Assembly: GCF_900106995.1 (NCBI RefSeq)
Contig: NZ_FNOK01000058.1
Coordinates: forward strand, 1-64,000
Source of the DNA: Saccharopolyspora shandongensis
GTDB taxonomy: Bacteria; Actinomycetota; Actinomycetes; Mycobacteriales; Pseudonocardiaceae
Direction of reading: 5' to 3'
Length of the DNA stretch: 64,000 bases
The translations under genes and the position numbers were made by a program. Numbering within the stretch: the first letter of the stretch is position 1; each line of letters starts with the position of its first letter. This document shows, piece by piece, positions 1 to 7,951 of the stretch. The notes beneath the pieces were generated by a model. It made no database searches. It saw only the letters and a list, made by a program, of their open reading frames with translations, and was not told where the DNA came from.

Positions 1-1
1 G

Positions 2-661
2 TCATGATGAGCTGGTCCTTTCTCCGGTGAGATTGGGGCTTCCGGCGGACGGCCGCACCGAAAGCAGGCCGTGCTGGGCGATGTCGAGGCCGTGCTGAGC
101 GGCTTCCCACAGCTCTTCCTGTGACCGGTCCAGCTGGACGCTCGCCAGGCCTGCCTGCTGGATGGCGCCGATCACGGCGCCGGTCATCGCCGCCGCGGTG
201 ACCGGGTCGAGCTGGCCGGGGAACACCTTCAGCAGCTCACCGGCGATCCGCTGCTGCAGGTCCAGCAGCAGGTACAGCCCCTTGGCCTGGAGCGCCGGCG
301 TGGTCAGCGCCAGCCGGGCCGCCGCCGAAAGCTCTACGGGCTCTCTGGCTGGAACCTTGGGCCGGCGGTGAGCGGCGTACGTCTGGATCGCCCTCACCAA
401 TACCTCGCCCGGGCTCTCCTCCGGCCGGCGTTCCGCGATCGCCCCGAACAGCACGTCGAAGTCGGGCTCGACGTCGTTGAACAGCACCTCGTCCTTGCTG
501 CGGAAGTAGTTGAAGAACGTCTTGGGATCGACATCCGCCGCGGCCGCGATCTGCGCCACCGTGGTCTGCTCATACCCCTGCTCTTCGAACAACCTGACAG
601 CCGCCATGACGATCCGCTGTCTGGTCAGCTGCTTCTTCCGTTCGCGCCGTGACTCTTGCAC
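2..661 (-). CDS. TetR-family transcriptional regulator
   Basis: This is a 219-residue DNA-binding repressor of the TetR family with a GTG start. Residues 10-56 form the typical N-terminal helix-turn-helix, seen as TVAQIAAAADVDPKTFFNYF followed by RSKDEVL. The rest is the helical ligand-binding and dimerisation half, which is not similar enough to a characterised member for me to name an effector. The gene is complete, with its TGA just inside the window edge. A perfect inverted repeat 27 nt upstream of the start suggests autorepression. No intact divergent gene lies on the other side for over 1 kb, so its main target may be itself or the gene beyond the left edge. Confidence 0.9.
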   Translation of the reverse strand: MQESRRERKKQLTRQRIVMAAVRLFEEQGYEQTTVAQIAAAADVDPKTFFNYFRSKDEVLFNDVEPDFDVLFGAIAERRPEESPGEVLVRAIQTYAAHRRPKVPAREPVELSAAARLALTTPALQAKGLYLLLDLQQRIAGELLKVFPGQLDPVTAAAMTGAVIGAIQQAGLASVQLDRSQEELWEAAQHGLDIAQHGLLSVRPSAGSPNLTGERTSSS

Positions 662-687
662 GGCCCCAACTTACATCTCATAGAAAC

Positions 688-702
688 TTCCAGCAACTGG
701 AA
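688..702. promoter_or_regulatory. Probable TetR operator
   Basis: TTCCAGCAACTGGAA is a perfect 6-bp inverted repeat with a 3-bp centre, set in an A-rich stretch just upstream of the tetR start. A further half-site, ACTGGA, follows at about 713-718. The size, symmetry and position are typical of a TetR-family operator, so autoregulation is the natural reading. No footprint evidence is available. Confidence 0.6.
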
Positions 703-771
703 AAATCTATGAACTGGAGTCAAAACAGGGAGCGCTAGGGGATCATCGAAGGAAGCGACATGTCGAAGTGA

Positions 772-1014
772 GCACGAGCCGCGCTCAGCGGCGTCCGCGA
801 CGACCGGGACCAGCTACGGCGGTGCTATGGCGGGGATGCAGTGGTACTCGTGCCTGTCACGCAAGCTGCGGCGGGTAGCCAAGGCATCGCGAACGCCCGT
901 CCCCTGCGCCCCTTGCCCACGTCAGTCGCCGATCCGAAGCAACTCGAACCCCTCGACATACGTCGACACGACCGGCTCGGTGGCATCCTCCACGAATACC
1001 ACCGCGCAGCATGA
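772..1014 (+). pseudogene. 3' remnant of an integrase-core-type transposase gene
   Basis: A frame without a start codon runs from a TGA at 769 to a TGA at 1012-1014. Its last 30 or so residues read DPKQLEPLDIRRHDRLGG then ILHEYHRAA, which resembles the C-terminal tail of actinomycete integrase-core (rve/DDE) transposases. No catalytic domain is present, so this is a truncated 3' end. The 5' part of the frame is not recognisable. The family call rests on memory of that tail motif. The surrounding 662-1266 contains no other gene that I can support. Confidence 0.4.
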
Positions 1015-1050
1015 CCTCTACGGATGGGATTTTCGGCAAGGGCAGGGGTT

Positions 1051-1089
1051 CAGAGCACCTATCGGTGATCACTGCGGATAGGGGCTCTG
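1051..1089. repeat. Stem-loop after the transposase remnant
   Basis: CAGAGCACCTATC at 1051-1063 pairs with GATAGGGGCTCTG at 1077-1089 with one mismatch, around a 13-nt loop. It lies 37 bp after the transposase remnant's stop, so it may be a terminator or part of the old element's end. There is no T-run. Confidence 0.4.
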
Positions 1090-1266
1090 TGCATTCGAGG
1101 TCGTGCGACCGGTAATCGGGAAGTGAGAGGTTGTCTGACCGCCAACGTGCGCGACCATCTACCGTGAACTGGCGTAGTTGATCGACCGACCCGGGTTCCC
1201 GGACTGGTCTCTGGGGCCGCGTCGACGGTCGTGCTCGGTGGCGGCGTTGTGGCCTGTCGGGCCGGG

Positions 1267-1446
1267 TCAGGCCCGCTCGCTGGCTCTCTGCTGATCGGCG
1301 GCGTAGACCGTTGCGGCCGCCTGCGCCAGTTGCGCCCACACCGCGGCCTCGGTCAGATGAGCCTCTCGGATCTCCTCTGTGGAGTGTTCCTTCGCCTGCT
1401 GCAGGCTCTCTTCAGCTGACTTTGCGTACTCCTCGGGGTGCTTCAT
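1267..1446 (-). CDS. Small helical hypothetical protein
   Basis: This encodes 59 residues beginning MKHPEEYAKSAEESL. An in-frame upstream extension exists but lacks coding character. The ATG at 1444-1446 is preceded by GGATGAGGAG about 6 nt away, a good ribosome binding site. The protein is rich in Ala, Glu, Gln and Arg and should be almost wholly alpha-helical and soluble, without signal peptide or membrane segment. I do not recognise a family. It stands alone between two decayed genes. The strong ribosome site and consistent helical character are the reasons for calling it real. Confidence 0.5.
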   Translation of the reverse strand: MKHPEEYAKSAEESLQQAKEHSTEEIREAHLTEAAVWAQLAQAAATVYAADQQRASERA

Positions 1447-1709
1447 CGCGCACTCCTCATCCGATCCGCACTGACGTGGTCCCCAGTGCACGCTCCTGTC
1501 CTCTGCTGTTCCCGAGCGTAGTTCGGCACGCTGCTGGTTGCCCTTCGCCGAGCAACGGCGGCACTCGCGTGACGGCTGCGCGCATGGGTACTCGTGTGGG
1601 GACGGACTAGGTGCCCGCCAGTGCAGAGGCACGATGCGTCTGCGGCCACTCTGCGCTGAGTTTGGGCTCGCGAGTGCACCCAGGAAGGCGGGTGTCGATC
1701 GGTCGTAAG

Positions 1710-2066
1710 GGGGCGGGCGATCATGACTTCCGATGCGCCGCCCACTGGTGGTGGGAGGTGCTCACGGCGGTGGTCTTCGCGGGAATGTTCACCCAGCTCG
1801 CCTTCATCGGGCATGATGCCGGGCACCGCCAGACCTTCCGCACCCGCCGGGCGAACGACCTGGTGGGGCATGTTCACGGGTGTCTCATCGGGATCAGCTA
1901 CGGCTGGTGGGTCGGCAACCGGCGCCACCATGCCAATCCGAACCACGAGGACGCTGATCCCGATATCGAGATCCGGGCTCTGGCGTTCACCGCCGAGCAG
2001 GCCCGCGCCAAGCGCGGCATCGTCCGGTGGATGGCGAAGTACCAGGCGTTCCTGTTCTTCCCGCTG
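1710..2066 (+). pseudogene. Decayed fatty acid desaturase remnant
   Basis: The fragment starts with a copy of the 5' end of the intact desaturase at 6370-7491: the leader bases gcgatc, then ATGACTTCCGATGC at 1723. It then jumps over roughly 70 codons, out of frame, to the core. The core is read from about 1741 to 2066 and carries the first histidine box HDAGH. The second box is NRRHH instead of KHRRHH because one codon has been lost. Homology stops after FLFFPL, so the third box and the C-terminal half are missing. About 80 percent of the core residues match the intact copy, so the two are old homologues, not a recent duplication. It cannot make a working enzyme. Confidence 0.85.
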
Positions 2067-2122
2067 GTAACCACGTTCTGCTCGTACGTCCGCGCGCATC
2101 CGACGACACGGGAGGGTTTCTG

Positions 2123-3166
2123 GTGAAGGCCGCCACCGTGGTTCCAGGCAGGCCGGAGTTGTCGGCGGTCACCGAACTGCCCGATCCCGTGCCGCAGCCG
2201 GGGGAGCTGCTGGTGCGTGGCCTGCTGGTGGGGTTCTGCGACATTGATCGTGATGTCACCGAGCGAGCGCACGGTCTCTTGCCGCCGGGGCAAGACCGGA
2301 TGGTTCTCTTTCACGAATCTGTGGGTCGGGTGGTCCACGCGCCCTCGATCAGCGGCTTCCAGGAGGGCGACTACGTGGTGGGAGTCGTCCGGCGTCCAGA
2401 CCCGCAGCCGTGCGAGGCGTGTACCGCCGGGCAATGGGACTTCTGCCTCAACGGCGAGTACACCGAGCGCGGCATCAAGGAACTGGACGGATTCGGTGCT
2501 CAGCAGTGGACGGTCGAGCCCCAGTTCGCGATCAAGGTCGCTCCGGCGCTCGGTGATCTGGGAGTGCTGACCGAGCCTGCATCGGTGGTGGCCAAGGCGT
2601 GGGAGCAGGCTGACATGATCGGCAGACGAGCCTATTTCGCTCCCCGTCACGCGTTGGTGACCAGCGCGGGAGCGATCGGCCTGCTCGGTGCTCTGCTCGG
2701 CGCGCAGCGCGGCCTGGACATGCACGTTCTCGACCACGCCACCGAGGGGCCGAAACCGGATCTGGTGCGCGCGCTGGGCGCTACCTACCACACCTCGCTG
2801 GACGATCTGGGCTGCGAACCGGATGTCGTGATCGAGGCGACCGGATCCGGACAGGTCGTATTCGAGCTGCTGCAACACACCGCGCGCAACTCCATCACCG
2901 TGCTGACCGGCAGCACTGGCCACCACCGCACCGTGCCCTTCCCAGCGGCGGCGATCGACAACGAGTTGATGTTGGACAACGACGTCGTCCTGGGCAGTGT
3001 GAACGCCAACCTGCGCCACTACAACCAGGCCGTGCAGGCGTTGACCGGTGCGGATCGGAACTGGCTGGGCTCCCTGATCAGCCGCCGGATCCCGCTGGGC
3101 GACTGGACCGAAGTCTTCGAGGCGGGCCCCGACGAGGTGAAGGTCGTCGTCGACCTCCAGGCCTGA
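2123..3166 (+). CDS. Glucose 1-dehydrogenase-like zinc alcohol dehydrogenase
   Basis: This 347-residue medium-chain dehydrogenase/reductase closely follows the archaeal-type glucose dehydrogenase pattern (NAD(P)-dependent oxidation of glucose to gluconolactone). The GTG start is set by GGAGGG at 2111-2116. Catalytic zinc ligands are visible as Cys in GFCDIDRD and His-Glu in LFHESVG. The structural zinc loop CEACTAGQWDFC keeps three cysteines, while the usual first one is proline. DGFGAQQW matches the family's substrate loop. The nucleotide-binding segment is ALVTSAGAIGLLGALLG. It begins 57 bp after the truncated desaturase and was probably joined to it by the event that cut that gene. Another sugar or polyol substrate is possible. 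Confidence 0.75.
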   Translation: MKAATVVPGRPELSAVTELPDPVPQPGELLVRGLLVGFCDIDRDVTERAHGLLPPGQDRMVLFHESVGRVVHAPSISGFQEGDYVVGVVRRPDPQPCEACTAGQWDFCLNGEYTERGIKELDGFGAQQWTVEPQFAIKVAPALGDLGVLTEPASVVAKAWEQADMIGRRAYFAPRHALVTSAGAIGLLGALLGAQRGLDMHVLDHATEGPKPDLVRALGATYHTSLDDLGCEPDVVIEATGSGQVVFELLQHTARNSITVLTGSTGHHRTVPFPAAAIDNELMLDNDVVLGSVNANLRHYNQAVQALTGADRNWLGSLISRRIPLGDWTEVFEAGPDEVKVVVDLQA

Positions 3167-3269
3167 GCTCGATGAGCCGACCCGGGGTGCTGCTCGACGG
3201 CAAGCTGTAGTCGTAGTCCGGCTGCGTCGGTGTGAAAATCAGAGCGAGGATCGAACATATCGGGGTCCG

Positions 3270-5384
3270 ATGGTCGAGGAACGTGATACCGAGTTCGTGA
3301 CCCGAGGTGGGCACGGCGGGATTGCGCGGCTGCAGTCGAAGGCCGAGGCGCGCCTCGGCCTGCTGGCCGCGGGCTTGCAGGAGTACGCGATCTTCGTGCT
3401 CGATGCGGCCGGTCGGGTGGATGGCTGGGATGACGGGTCAGAACGCATCATGGGCTATCGCAGCGAGGAGATCATCGGGAAGCACTTCTCGGTGTTCTCC
3501 CCGGCGGAACCGGGCGTCGCCGACCACGCGGAATGGCAGCTGGCTCAGGCCGCCGAGCTCGGCAGTCATGTGGACGAAGGCTGGCTCCTGCGCCGGGACG
3601 GCACCCGCTTCTGGGCCCACGTGGTGATCATCGCGCAGCGGTCGGCGGAGGGCGGCGTGCGGGGTTTCATCCAGGTCACCCGTGATGAGACCGAAGCCGG
3701 TGCCCGGCAGCAGCGGTCGAGCCGGCGGTTCACCGACCTGTTCGACCTGGCCCCGGCCGGTATCGCCTTGTTCGATGCATCCGAGCGCGTGCTGGATGCC
3801 AACGAGGCGCTGTGCGGCCTGTTGGGCTACCGGCTGCACGACCTGAACAACATGCCCGCCGCGGGCCTGCTGCACCCGGACGACCGGGGCGCAAGCCTCC
3901 TCGTGGACGCCGCGGCAATGGATGCACCGTTGAACCGGTCACGGGTGCACCAGCGGGTGCTGGTGCGTTCGGATGGCCAGGCTGTGCACTGCGATGTGCA
4001 CAGCGCGGCGTCGGTGGCAGACGACGGAAGCCGGTTCTGGCTGGTGGTGTTCCAGGACATCACCGAGCGGCTGCGCCAGACTGAGGCGTTGCGCTACCAG
4101 GCCACCCACGACGATCTGACCGGATTGCTCAACCGCACGGGCCTCAACGAGCTGCTCGACAGCTTGCTGCACCGGGGCGCTGAACAGGTCGCGGTGCTGT
4201 TCTGCGACATCGACAACTTCAAGCGCGTCAACGACGCGCTGGGCCACGAGGCTGGCGACGAACTGCTCACGGCGTTGGCGCGGCGTCTCGTGGACGGGCT
4301 GCCGCCCGGATGCACGCCGGCCCGGCTTTCCAGCGACAAGTATCTGATCATCTGCTCGGACGTCGACGCCGTGGGGGGCCTGGAAGCCTTCACAATGTGG
4401 GTGGCGGAGCTGCTGCGCACGAGCGTGCCCGTGCGCGGGCACCCCGTCGCCGTGTCGGCCTCGATCGGGGCCGCGATGCTCGACCGGGACACCGTCGGCG
4501 CGGATCTGCTGCGCTATGCCAACGCGGCGATGTTCCACGCGAAGAGCCGGGGGCCAGGGCGGGTGTCGCTGGCCACTTCCACCATGATCGCCACGGTGGA
4601 GGAGCAACTGGGCCTCGAAGAACAACTGCGCGCAGCAATGGAGACCGACTCCCTCATCCTGCACTACCAGCCGATCATGGCCGGTGACCGTTCCGTCGTG
4701 ATGGCCGAGGCGCTGGTGCGCTGGCCGCATCCCGACCGCGGCCTGCTCTCACCGGAGGTGATCCTGCGCGTGGCCGAGCAAGGCAACCTGCTGCGCGGAC
4801 TGGACCGGTGGGTGCTGCGCACCGCCTTGCGCGAGGCGACCAGCTGGCCCGTCCGGAATGGACACCCGGTGGCCATCGCGGTCAACCTGGTCGATCTGCT
4901 GCCCCACGACCCGGAATTCGTCGACGAGATCACCGCGATCATCACCGAAAGCGGCATCGACCCGCACCGCGTGGTTCTGGAAATCGTGGAAACGTCCTTG
5001 ATCGACCTGCCCGCGCGCCCCCGCGAAGCGATGGTCGAGCTCGCCGAACGCGGAGTGCGCTTCGCCCTGGACGACTTCGGCACCGGCTACTCCTCGCTGG
5101 CCCGCCTCAAAGACCTTCCCGCGCAGATCATCAAACTGGACCGCCAGTTCGTCTCCGGTGTGGAAACCGACGTGGCCGACGTCGCCATCGCCCAAGCGAT
5201 GATCGGCATGGGGCACGCGATGGGACGCAGCTGCGTCGCCGAAGGCGTCGAAAAAATCGGCCAGTTCCGTGTCCTCAGCGACCTCGGAATCGACTTCTAC
5301 CAAGGCTGGCTGTTCTCCCACCCGCTCCCGGCCGACCAGCTCCGCGCCTTCCTCGAAAATCCACCCACCCGGGAACCGGAGTAG
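3270..5384 (+). CDS. PAS-PAS-GGDEF-EAL protein, likely c-di-GMP phosphodiesterase
   Basis: The 704-residue cytoplasmic protein has PAS domains at about 35-145 and 150-270, a GGDEF domain at about 275-435 and an EAL domain at about 445-695. The GGDEF signature is SSDKY (354-358), so diguanylate cyclase activity should be lost, although the domain may still bind GTP as a regulatory module. The EAL domain keeps its catalytic residues: EAL at 480-482, Asn in VNLVDL, Glu in EIVET, DDFGTGYSSL at 601-610, Lys in IKLDRQF and AEGVE near 657. It should hydrolyse c-di-GMP to pGpG. No membrane segment is visible, so the PAS domains probably sense a cytoplasmic or diffusible signal. It stands alone. Confidence 0.9.
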   Translation: MVEERDTEFVTRGGHGGIARLQSKAEARLGLLAAGLQEYAIFVLDAAGRVDGWDDGSERIMGYRSEEIIGKHFSVFSPAEPGVADHAEWQLAQAAELGSHVDEGWLLRRDGTRFWAHVVIIAQRSAEGGVRGFIQVTRDETEAGARQQRSSRRFTDLFDLAPAGIALFDASERVLDANEALCGLLGYRLHDLNNMPAAGLLHPDDRGASLLVDAAAMDAPLNRSRVHQRVLVRSDGQAVHCDVHSAASVADDGSRFWLVVFQDITERLRQTEALRYQATHDDLTGLLNRTGLNELLDSLLHRGAEQVAVLFCDIDNFKRVNDALGHEAGDELLTALARRLVDGLPPGCTPARLSSDKYLIICSDVDAVGGLEAFTMWVAELLRTSVPVRGHPVAVSASIGAAMLDRDTVGADLLRYANAAMFHAKSRGPGRVSLATSTMIATVEEQLGLEEQLRAAMETDSLILHYQPIMAGDRSVVMAEALVRWPHPDRGLLSPEVILRVAEQGNLLRGLDRWVLRTALREATSWPVRNGHPVAIAVNLVDLLPHDPEFVDEITAIITESGIDPHRVVLEIVETSLIDLPARPREAMVELAERGVRFALDDFGTGYSSLARLKDLPAQIIKLDRQFVSGVETDVADVAIAQAMIGMGHAMGRSCVAEGVEKIGQFRVLSDLGIDFYQGWLFSHPLPADQLRAFLENPPTREPE

Positions 5385-5439
5385 GAATGCGCCAGCCCTC
5401 CGGGCTGCATGAACCGGCGGGCTGGAAGAGGCCGCCTGT

Positions 5440-5560
5440 CTAATCGGGGTCCGTGGTGGTCCCGGAGATCATGCGGGATTCGTCGCTTCGGGCGACGTTG
5501 ATGCGGCGGGGTTTGGCCTGCTCGGCTGCTGGGGTGCGCAGGGGCAGGTGGCCGGCCAGT
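5440..5560 (-). pseudogene. 3' remnant of an hsp20 gene
   Basis: The last 34 codons before the TAG at 5440-5442 encode PLRTPAAEQAKPRRINVAR and a tail that match the C-terminus of the intact small heat-shock protein at 7952-8404. About two thirds of the residues are identical and the DNA match is higher. The alpha-crystallin domain is absent, and the frame upstream of about 5560 is unrelated. It is a truncated copy with no start of its own and overlaps the 3' end of the frame 5469-5747. Confidence 0.75.
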
Positions 5561-5747
5561 CGGCGATCGGGCACAGGTTCACCACCGGCGGGTAGCGGCC
5601 GGTGTCGAGCTGGGACACCCAGGCCGCGCACTGGCGCGTCCGTGACACTCGTTGCAGCACACGGTTTTCCCGCTGTCCGGCCTCGATCAGCTCGCTGATC
5701 GTCACGGGCGCAGCCTGCCGCAGATGTTCAGGAAACTCTGTCTGCAC
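5469..5747 (-). CDS. Hypothetical frame joined to the hsp20 remnant
   Basis: A 92-residue frame starts at GTG 5745-5747, with GGAAA upstream. Its first 60 codons have strongly GC-biased third positions and read TISELIEAGQRENRVLQRV and then WVSQLDTGRYPPVVNL. I recognise no family. Downstream of about 5560 it enters the hsp20 remnant in the wrong frame, so the natural C-terminus has probably been replaced. It is best read as the 5' end of an unknown gene fused by deletion to a foreign 3' end. Its start lies 33 bp from the divergent promoter at 5780-5810. Confidence 0.35.
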   Translation of the reverse strand: MQTEFPEHLRQAAPVTISELIEAGQRENRVLQRVSRTRQCAAWVSQLDTGRYPPVVNLCPIADWPATCPCAPQQPSRPNPAASTSPEATNPA

Positions 5748-5769
5748 CAAGTTTCCGCAGTTCAGACGG

Positions 5770-5827
5770 ATCGATTCACTTGACTTATGCTCTGAACGGG
5801 CGTGTACTAAAAGTGCGGTGAATCGAT
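5770..5827 (+). promoter_or_regulatory. Promoter enclosed by a perfect inverted repeat
   Basis: TTGACT (5780-5785) and TGTACT (5803-5808) are 17 bp apart, a good housekeeping-sigma promoter that would start transcription about at the GTG at 5818. The promoter sits exactly between 10-bp perfect inverted repeats, ATCGATTCAC at 5770-5779 and GTGAATCGAT at 5818-5827. The repeats could be paired operators for a dimeric regulator. Confidence 0.5.
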
Positions 5828-5991
5828 TGAGAGGGTCGGTGAACCGAAGGGGCGATGACGCGACAGCCCCGAAGGAATGCATGGTCCAACTCAAGGACGT
5901 TCGTAGTCCTGAGCCCCGCCGGAAGTTCTGGAGCAGGCGGAGTCCAGAAGTGCGAAAGACGCTCGTCAAACTCGAGCTGGCGTTCCGGTAA
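5818..5991 (+). CDS. Small basic hypothetical protein, probably leaderless
   Basis: This is a 57-residue frame with GTG at 5818, nine bases after a predicted -10 box, and TAA at 5989-5991 directly against a perfect hairpin. The product is strongly basic at its C-terminus (PEPRRKFWSRRSPEVRK). No family is recognised and no ribosome binding site is present, which agrees with leaderless translation, common in actinomycetes. The call rests on the complete promoter, frame and terminator arrangement and not on homology. It could instead be a short RNA, or the tail of a decayed gene. Confidence 0.4.
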   Translation: MNRLRGSVNRRGDDATAPKECMVQLKDVRSPEPRRKFWSRRSPEVRKTLVKLELAFR

Positions 5992-6151
5992 GGGCCTCCG
6001 CAGCTGCGGAGGCCCTTTCATACGCCACCCACGCCCCGTTGCGGCAGTGGAACACCGGCCCCGAGGATTCGTCAACGGACGCCAGGTACGCCTCGAATGC
6101 TTCCACGCACTCGATCAGCACACGGTCAGCCTGACGGACCCGAGCGGACAC
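5966..6151 (-). CDS. Possible small hypothetical protein
   Basis: A 61-residue frame starts at GTG 6149-6151 with AGGA seven bases upstream and has high GC at third positions. It reads VLIECVEAFEAYLASVDESS and then GPVFHCRNGAWVAYE. No family is recognised. Its last codons run through the 5992-6015 palindrome and into the oppositely oriented frame 5818-5991, so the two cannot both be ordinary genes in full. It may be a remnant whose original C-terminus has been lost. Between 6152 and 6369 I see nothing else that I can support. Confidence 0.3.
   Translation of the reverse strand: MSARVRQADRVLIECVEAFEAYLASVDESSGPVFHCRNGAWVAYERASAAAEALTGTPARV
5992..6015. terminator. Perfect-palindrome terminator
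   Basis: A 24-bp perfect palindrome (first half GGGCCTCCGCAG) begins right after the TAA at 5989-5991 and is followed by TTT. It is the likely rho-independent terminator of the small gene at 5818-5991. Confidence 0.65.
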
Positions 6152-6369
6152 CGCATGGTCCTGTTGCTCGTCCCGCGGAGATGACCGAACTTCGCGGGAA
6201 CGCGGTCCTGGCCAAAGCGTCCGAACAAGACAGCGTCGCCTCTCCCCACGACCTGCTGGCCGATGATCCGTAGCCAACCGAGGACTCACCGGAAGCCCGT
6301 TGGGAAAACGACGGCGGCCACCTGCTCACGGTCCAATAGACCCGCTCGGCGGAGGAACGGATCGGCGGT

Positions 6370-7491
6370 CTAGCACTGCTGCGGCACCGATGGTGGCGCG
6401 CCGACGGCGTGCAGGTGCCGCAGGACCAGTGCGTAGGAATGGAACAGGCCGCACTGGCTGTATGACACTCCGCGGCTGGCGCAGAATTGGCGCACAAGCG
6501 GCTGGGCGTGGCGCAGGTTCGGCCGCGGCATGCTGGGGAAAAGGTGATGTTCGATCTGGTAGTTCAGGCCACCGAGCAGGAAGTCCACGAACCGGCCCCC
6601 GCGAACGTTGCGGGAGGTGAGCACCTGCTTGCGCAGGAAGTCCAGCTTGTCGGCCGCGGACAGGGTCGGCATGCCCTTGTGGTTGGGCGCGAACGCACAG
6701 CCCATGTACACGCCCCACAGCCCCTGATGTACCGCGATGAACGCCACCGCCTTGAGCGGTGACAACACTAGGAACACCATCACCAGGTAGCCCACCACAT
6801 GAGCGGCGAGCAGAGCGGTTTCCACTCGGTGCGCCTTCACCTCCCGCCGCAGCACGGCCCGGATGCTGCGGACGTGCAGAACGATCCCCTCCAGCATCAG
6901 GAGGGGGAAGAACAAGAACGCTTGGTACTTGACCATCCACCGGAGAGCGCCGCGCTTGGTGCGAGACTGCTCGGCGGTGAACGCCAGCGACTGAATGTCG
7001 ATGTCGGGGTCGGCATCCTCGTGGTTCGGATTGGCGTGGTGACGCCGGTGCTTGCCGACCCACCAGCCGTAGCTGATCCCCGTCAGACAGCCGTGAACAC
7101 GACCCACCAGATCATTGGCCCGGCGGGAGCGGAAGATCTGGCGGTGCCCGGCATCATGTCCGATGAAGGCCAGCTGAGTGAACACTCCCGCCAAGACCAC
7201 CGCAGTGATCAGCTGCCACCACGAATCACCGAGCAAGACGAACGCCACCGCGCCGACCGCCAGCACCGCGCCGTTGAAGGCCATCTTCACCGCATAGTAA
7301 ACGCGGCGAAGATCGAGCAAACCACGCTGCTTGACCATCTGAACCAACTCGGCGAAGTCACTGCCCCGCCCTGTGCCCGCGCCGCCGGGACGTGCGTCGT
7401 CCGGTTCGCCCGCGGTCTCCACGGCGTCACCCGAGCTACACCGCCGGGCCCGCCGTTGTCCGCCGGCATCGGGCGCTGCATCGGAAGTCAT
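6370..7491 (-). CDS. Membrane fatty acid desaturase (DesA3-like)
   Basis: This 373-residue di-iron acyl-lipid/acyl-CoA desaturase introduces a cis double bond into fatty acyl chains at the inner face of the membrane. The three histidine boxes are HDAGH, HRRHH and QIEHH; a Gln in the third box is typical of the linoleoyl-CoA/DesA3-like group. Hydrophobic stretches lie before the first box (FNGAVLAVGAVAFVLLG) and between the second and third boxes (about three spans). The ATG at 7489-7491 is chosen over an upstream in-frame ATG because its leader and first codons are shared with the remnant at 1710-2066. An electron donor (ferredoxin or flavodoxin reductase) is expected; FprA at 40063 is one candidate in the window, by inference only. 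Confidence 0.9.
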   Translation of the reverse strand: MTSDAAPDAGGQRRARRCSSGDAVETAGEPDDARPGGAGTGRGSDFAELVQMVKQRGLLDLRRVYYAVKMAFNGAVLAVGAVAFVLLGDSWWQLITAVVLAGVFTQLAFIGHDAGHRQIFRSRRANDLVGRVHGCLTGISYGWWVGKHRRHHANPNHEDADPDIDIQSLAFTAEQSRTKRGALRWMVKYQAFLFFPLLMLEGIVLHVRSIRAVLRREVKAHRVETALLAAHVVGYLVMVFLVLSPLKAVAFIAVHQGLWGVYMGCAFAPNHKGMPTLSAADKLDFLRKQVLTSRNVRGGRFVDFLLGGLNYQIEHHLFPSMPRPNLRHAQPLVRQFCASRGVSYSQCGLFHSYALVLRHLHAVGAPPSVPQQC

Positions 7492-7674
7492 GATCGCCCC
7501 CACCAGTCCTATGGCCATCTCGCCTAGCGACTCCCACGCCCCCATGGGTGTGCTCAGCAGCCTAATCCCGGCCCAGAACCACCGCAGGCGACTGCTTGTT
7601 CCGCAAAGACCGAGGACACCCCGAAACCATCAGCACACCGGCACCTCTGCCACGTATCACCACAGGAGTGTCAG

Positions 7675-7686
7675 TGTTGGCCAACA
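7675..7686. promoter_or_regulatory. Palindrome between divergent desaturase and hsp20
   Basis: TGTTGGCCAACA is a perfect 12-bp palindrome in the middle of the 460-bp space between the divergent desaturase and hsp20 genes. It could be a shared operator. A TAGAAT at 7817-7822 may be a -10 box for hsp20, without a clear -35. I found no HAIR (HspR) or CIRCE element here. Confidence 0.3.
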
Positions 7687-7951
7687 GACCCAGTTCTTCA
7701 GCGTCCACGGGACCTGTTGAAACGGACCGAGACCGCAGCCATCGTGCCCAGCCGGCTCTCGAATGCGCATCTGCCACAAGCGTCGCCGTGCATGGAGGGA
7801 TCTGTCCTTGCCGGACTAGAATTCTGCTCAGCAGTCGACTTGCACCGTGTGTCAGCAGGGACGTCACCCCGCCATCAAGAGCGCACCTGAGGCCACCATC
7901 CGGGAACGGCAAATCCCATCCCCAGGGCTTGTGTTCGGAAGGAGGTGTGCG

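Noticed and set aside
5770..5827. Site-specific invertible promoter
   Set aside because: Known invertible promoters are longer and have a recombinase gene nearby; none is seen. I kept only the operator reading as likely.
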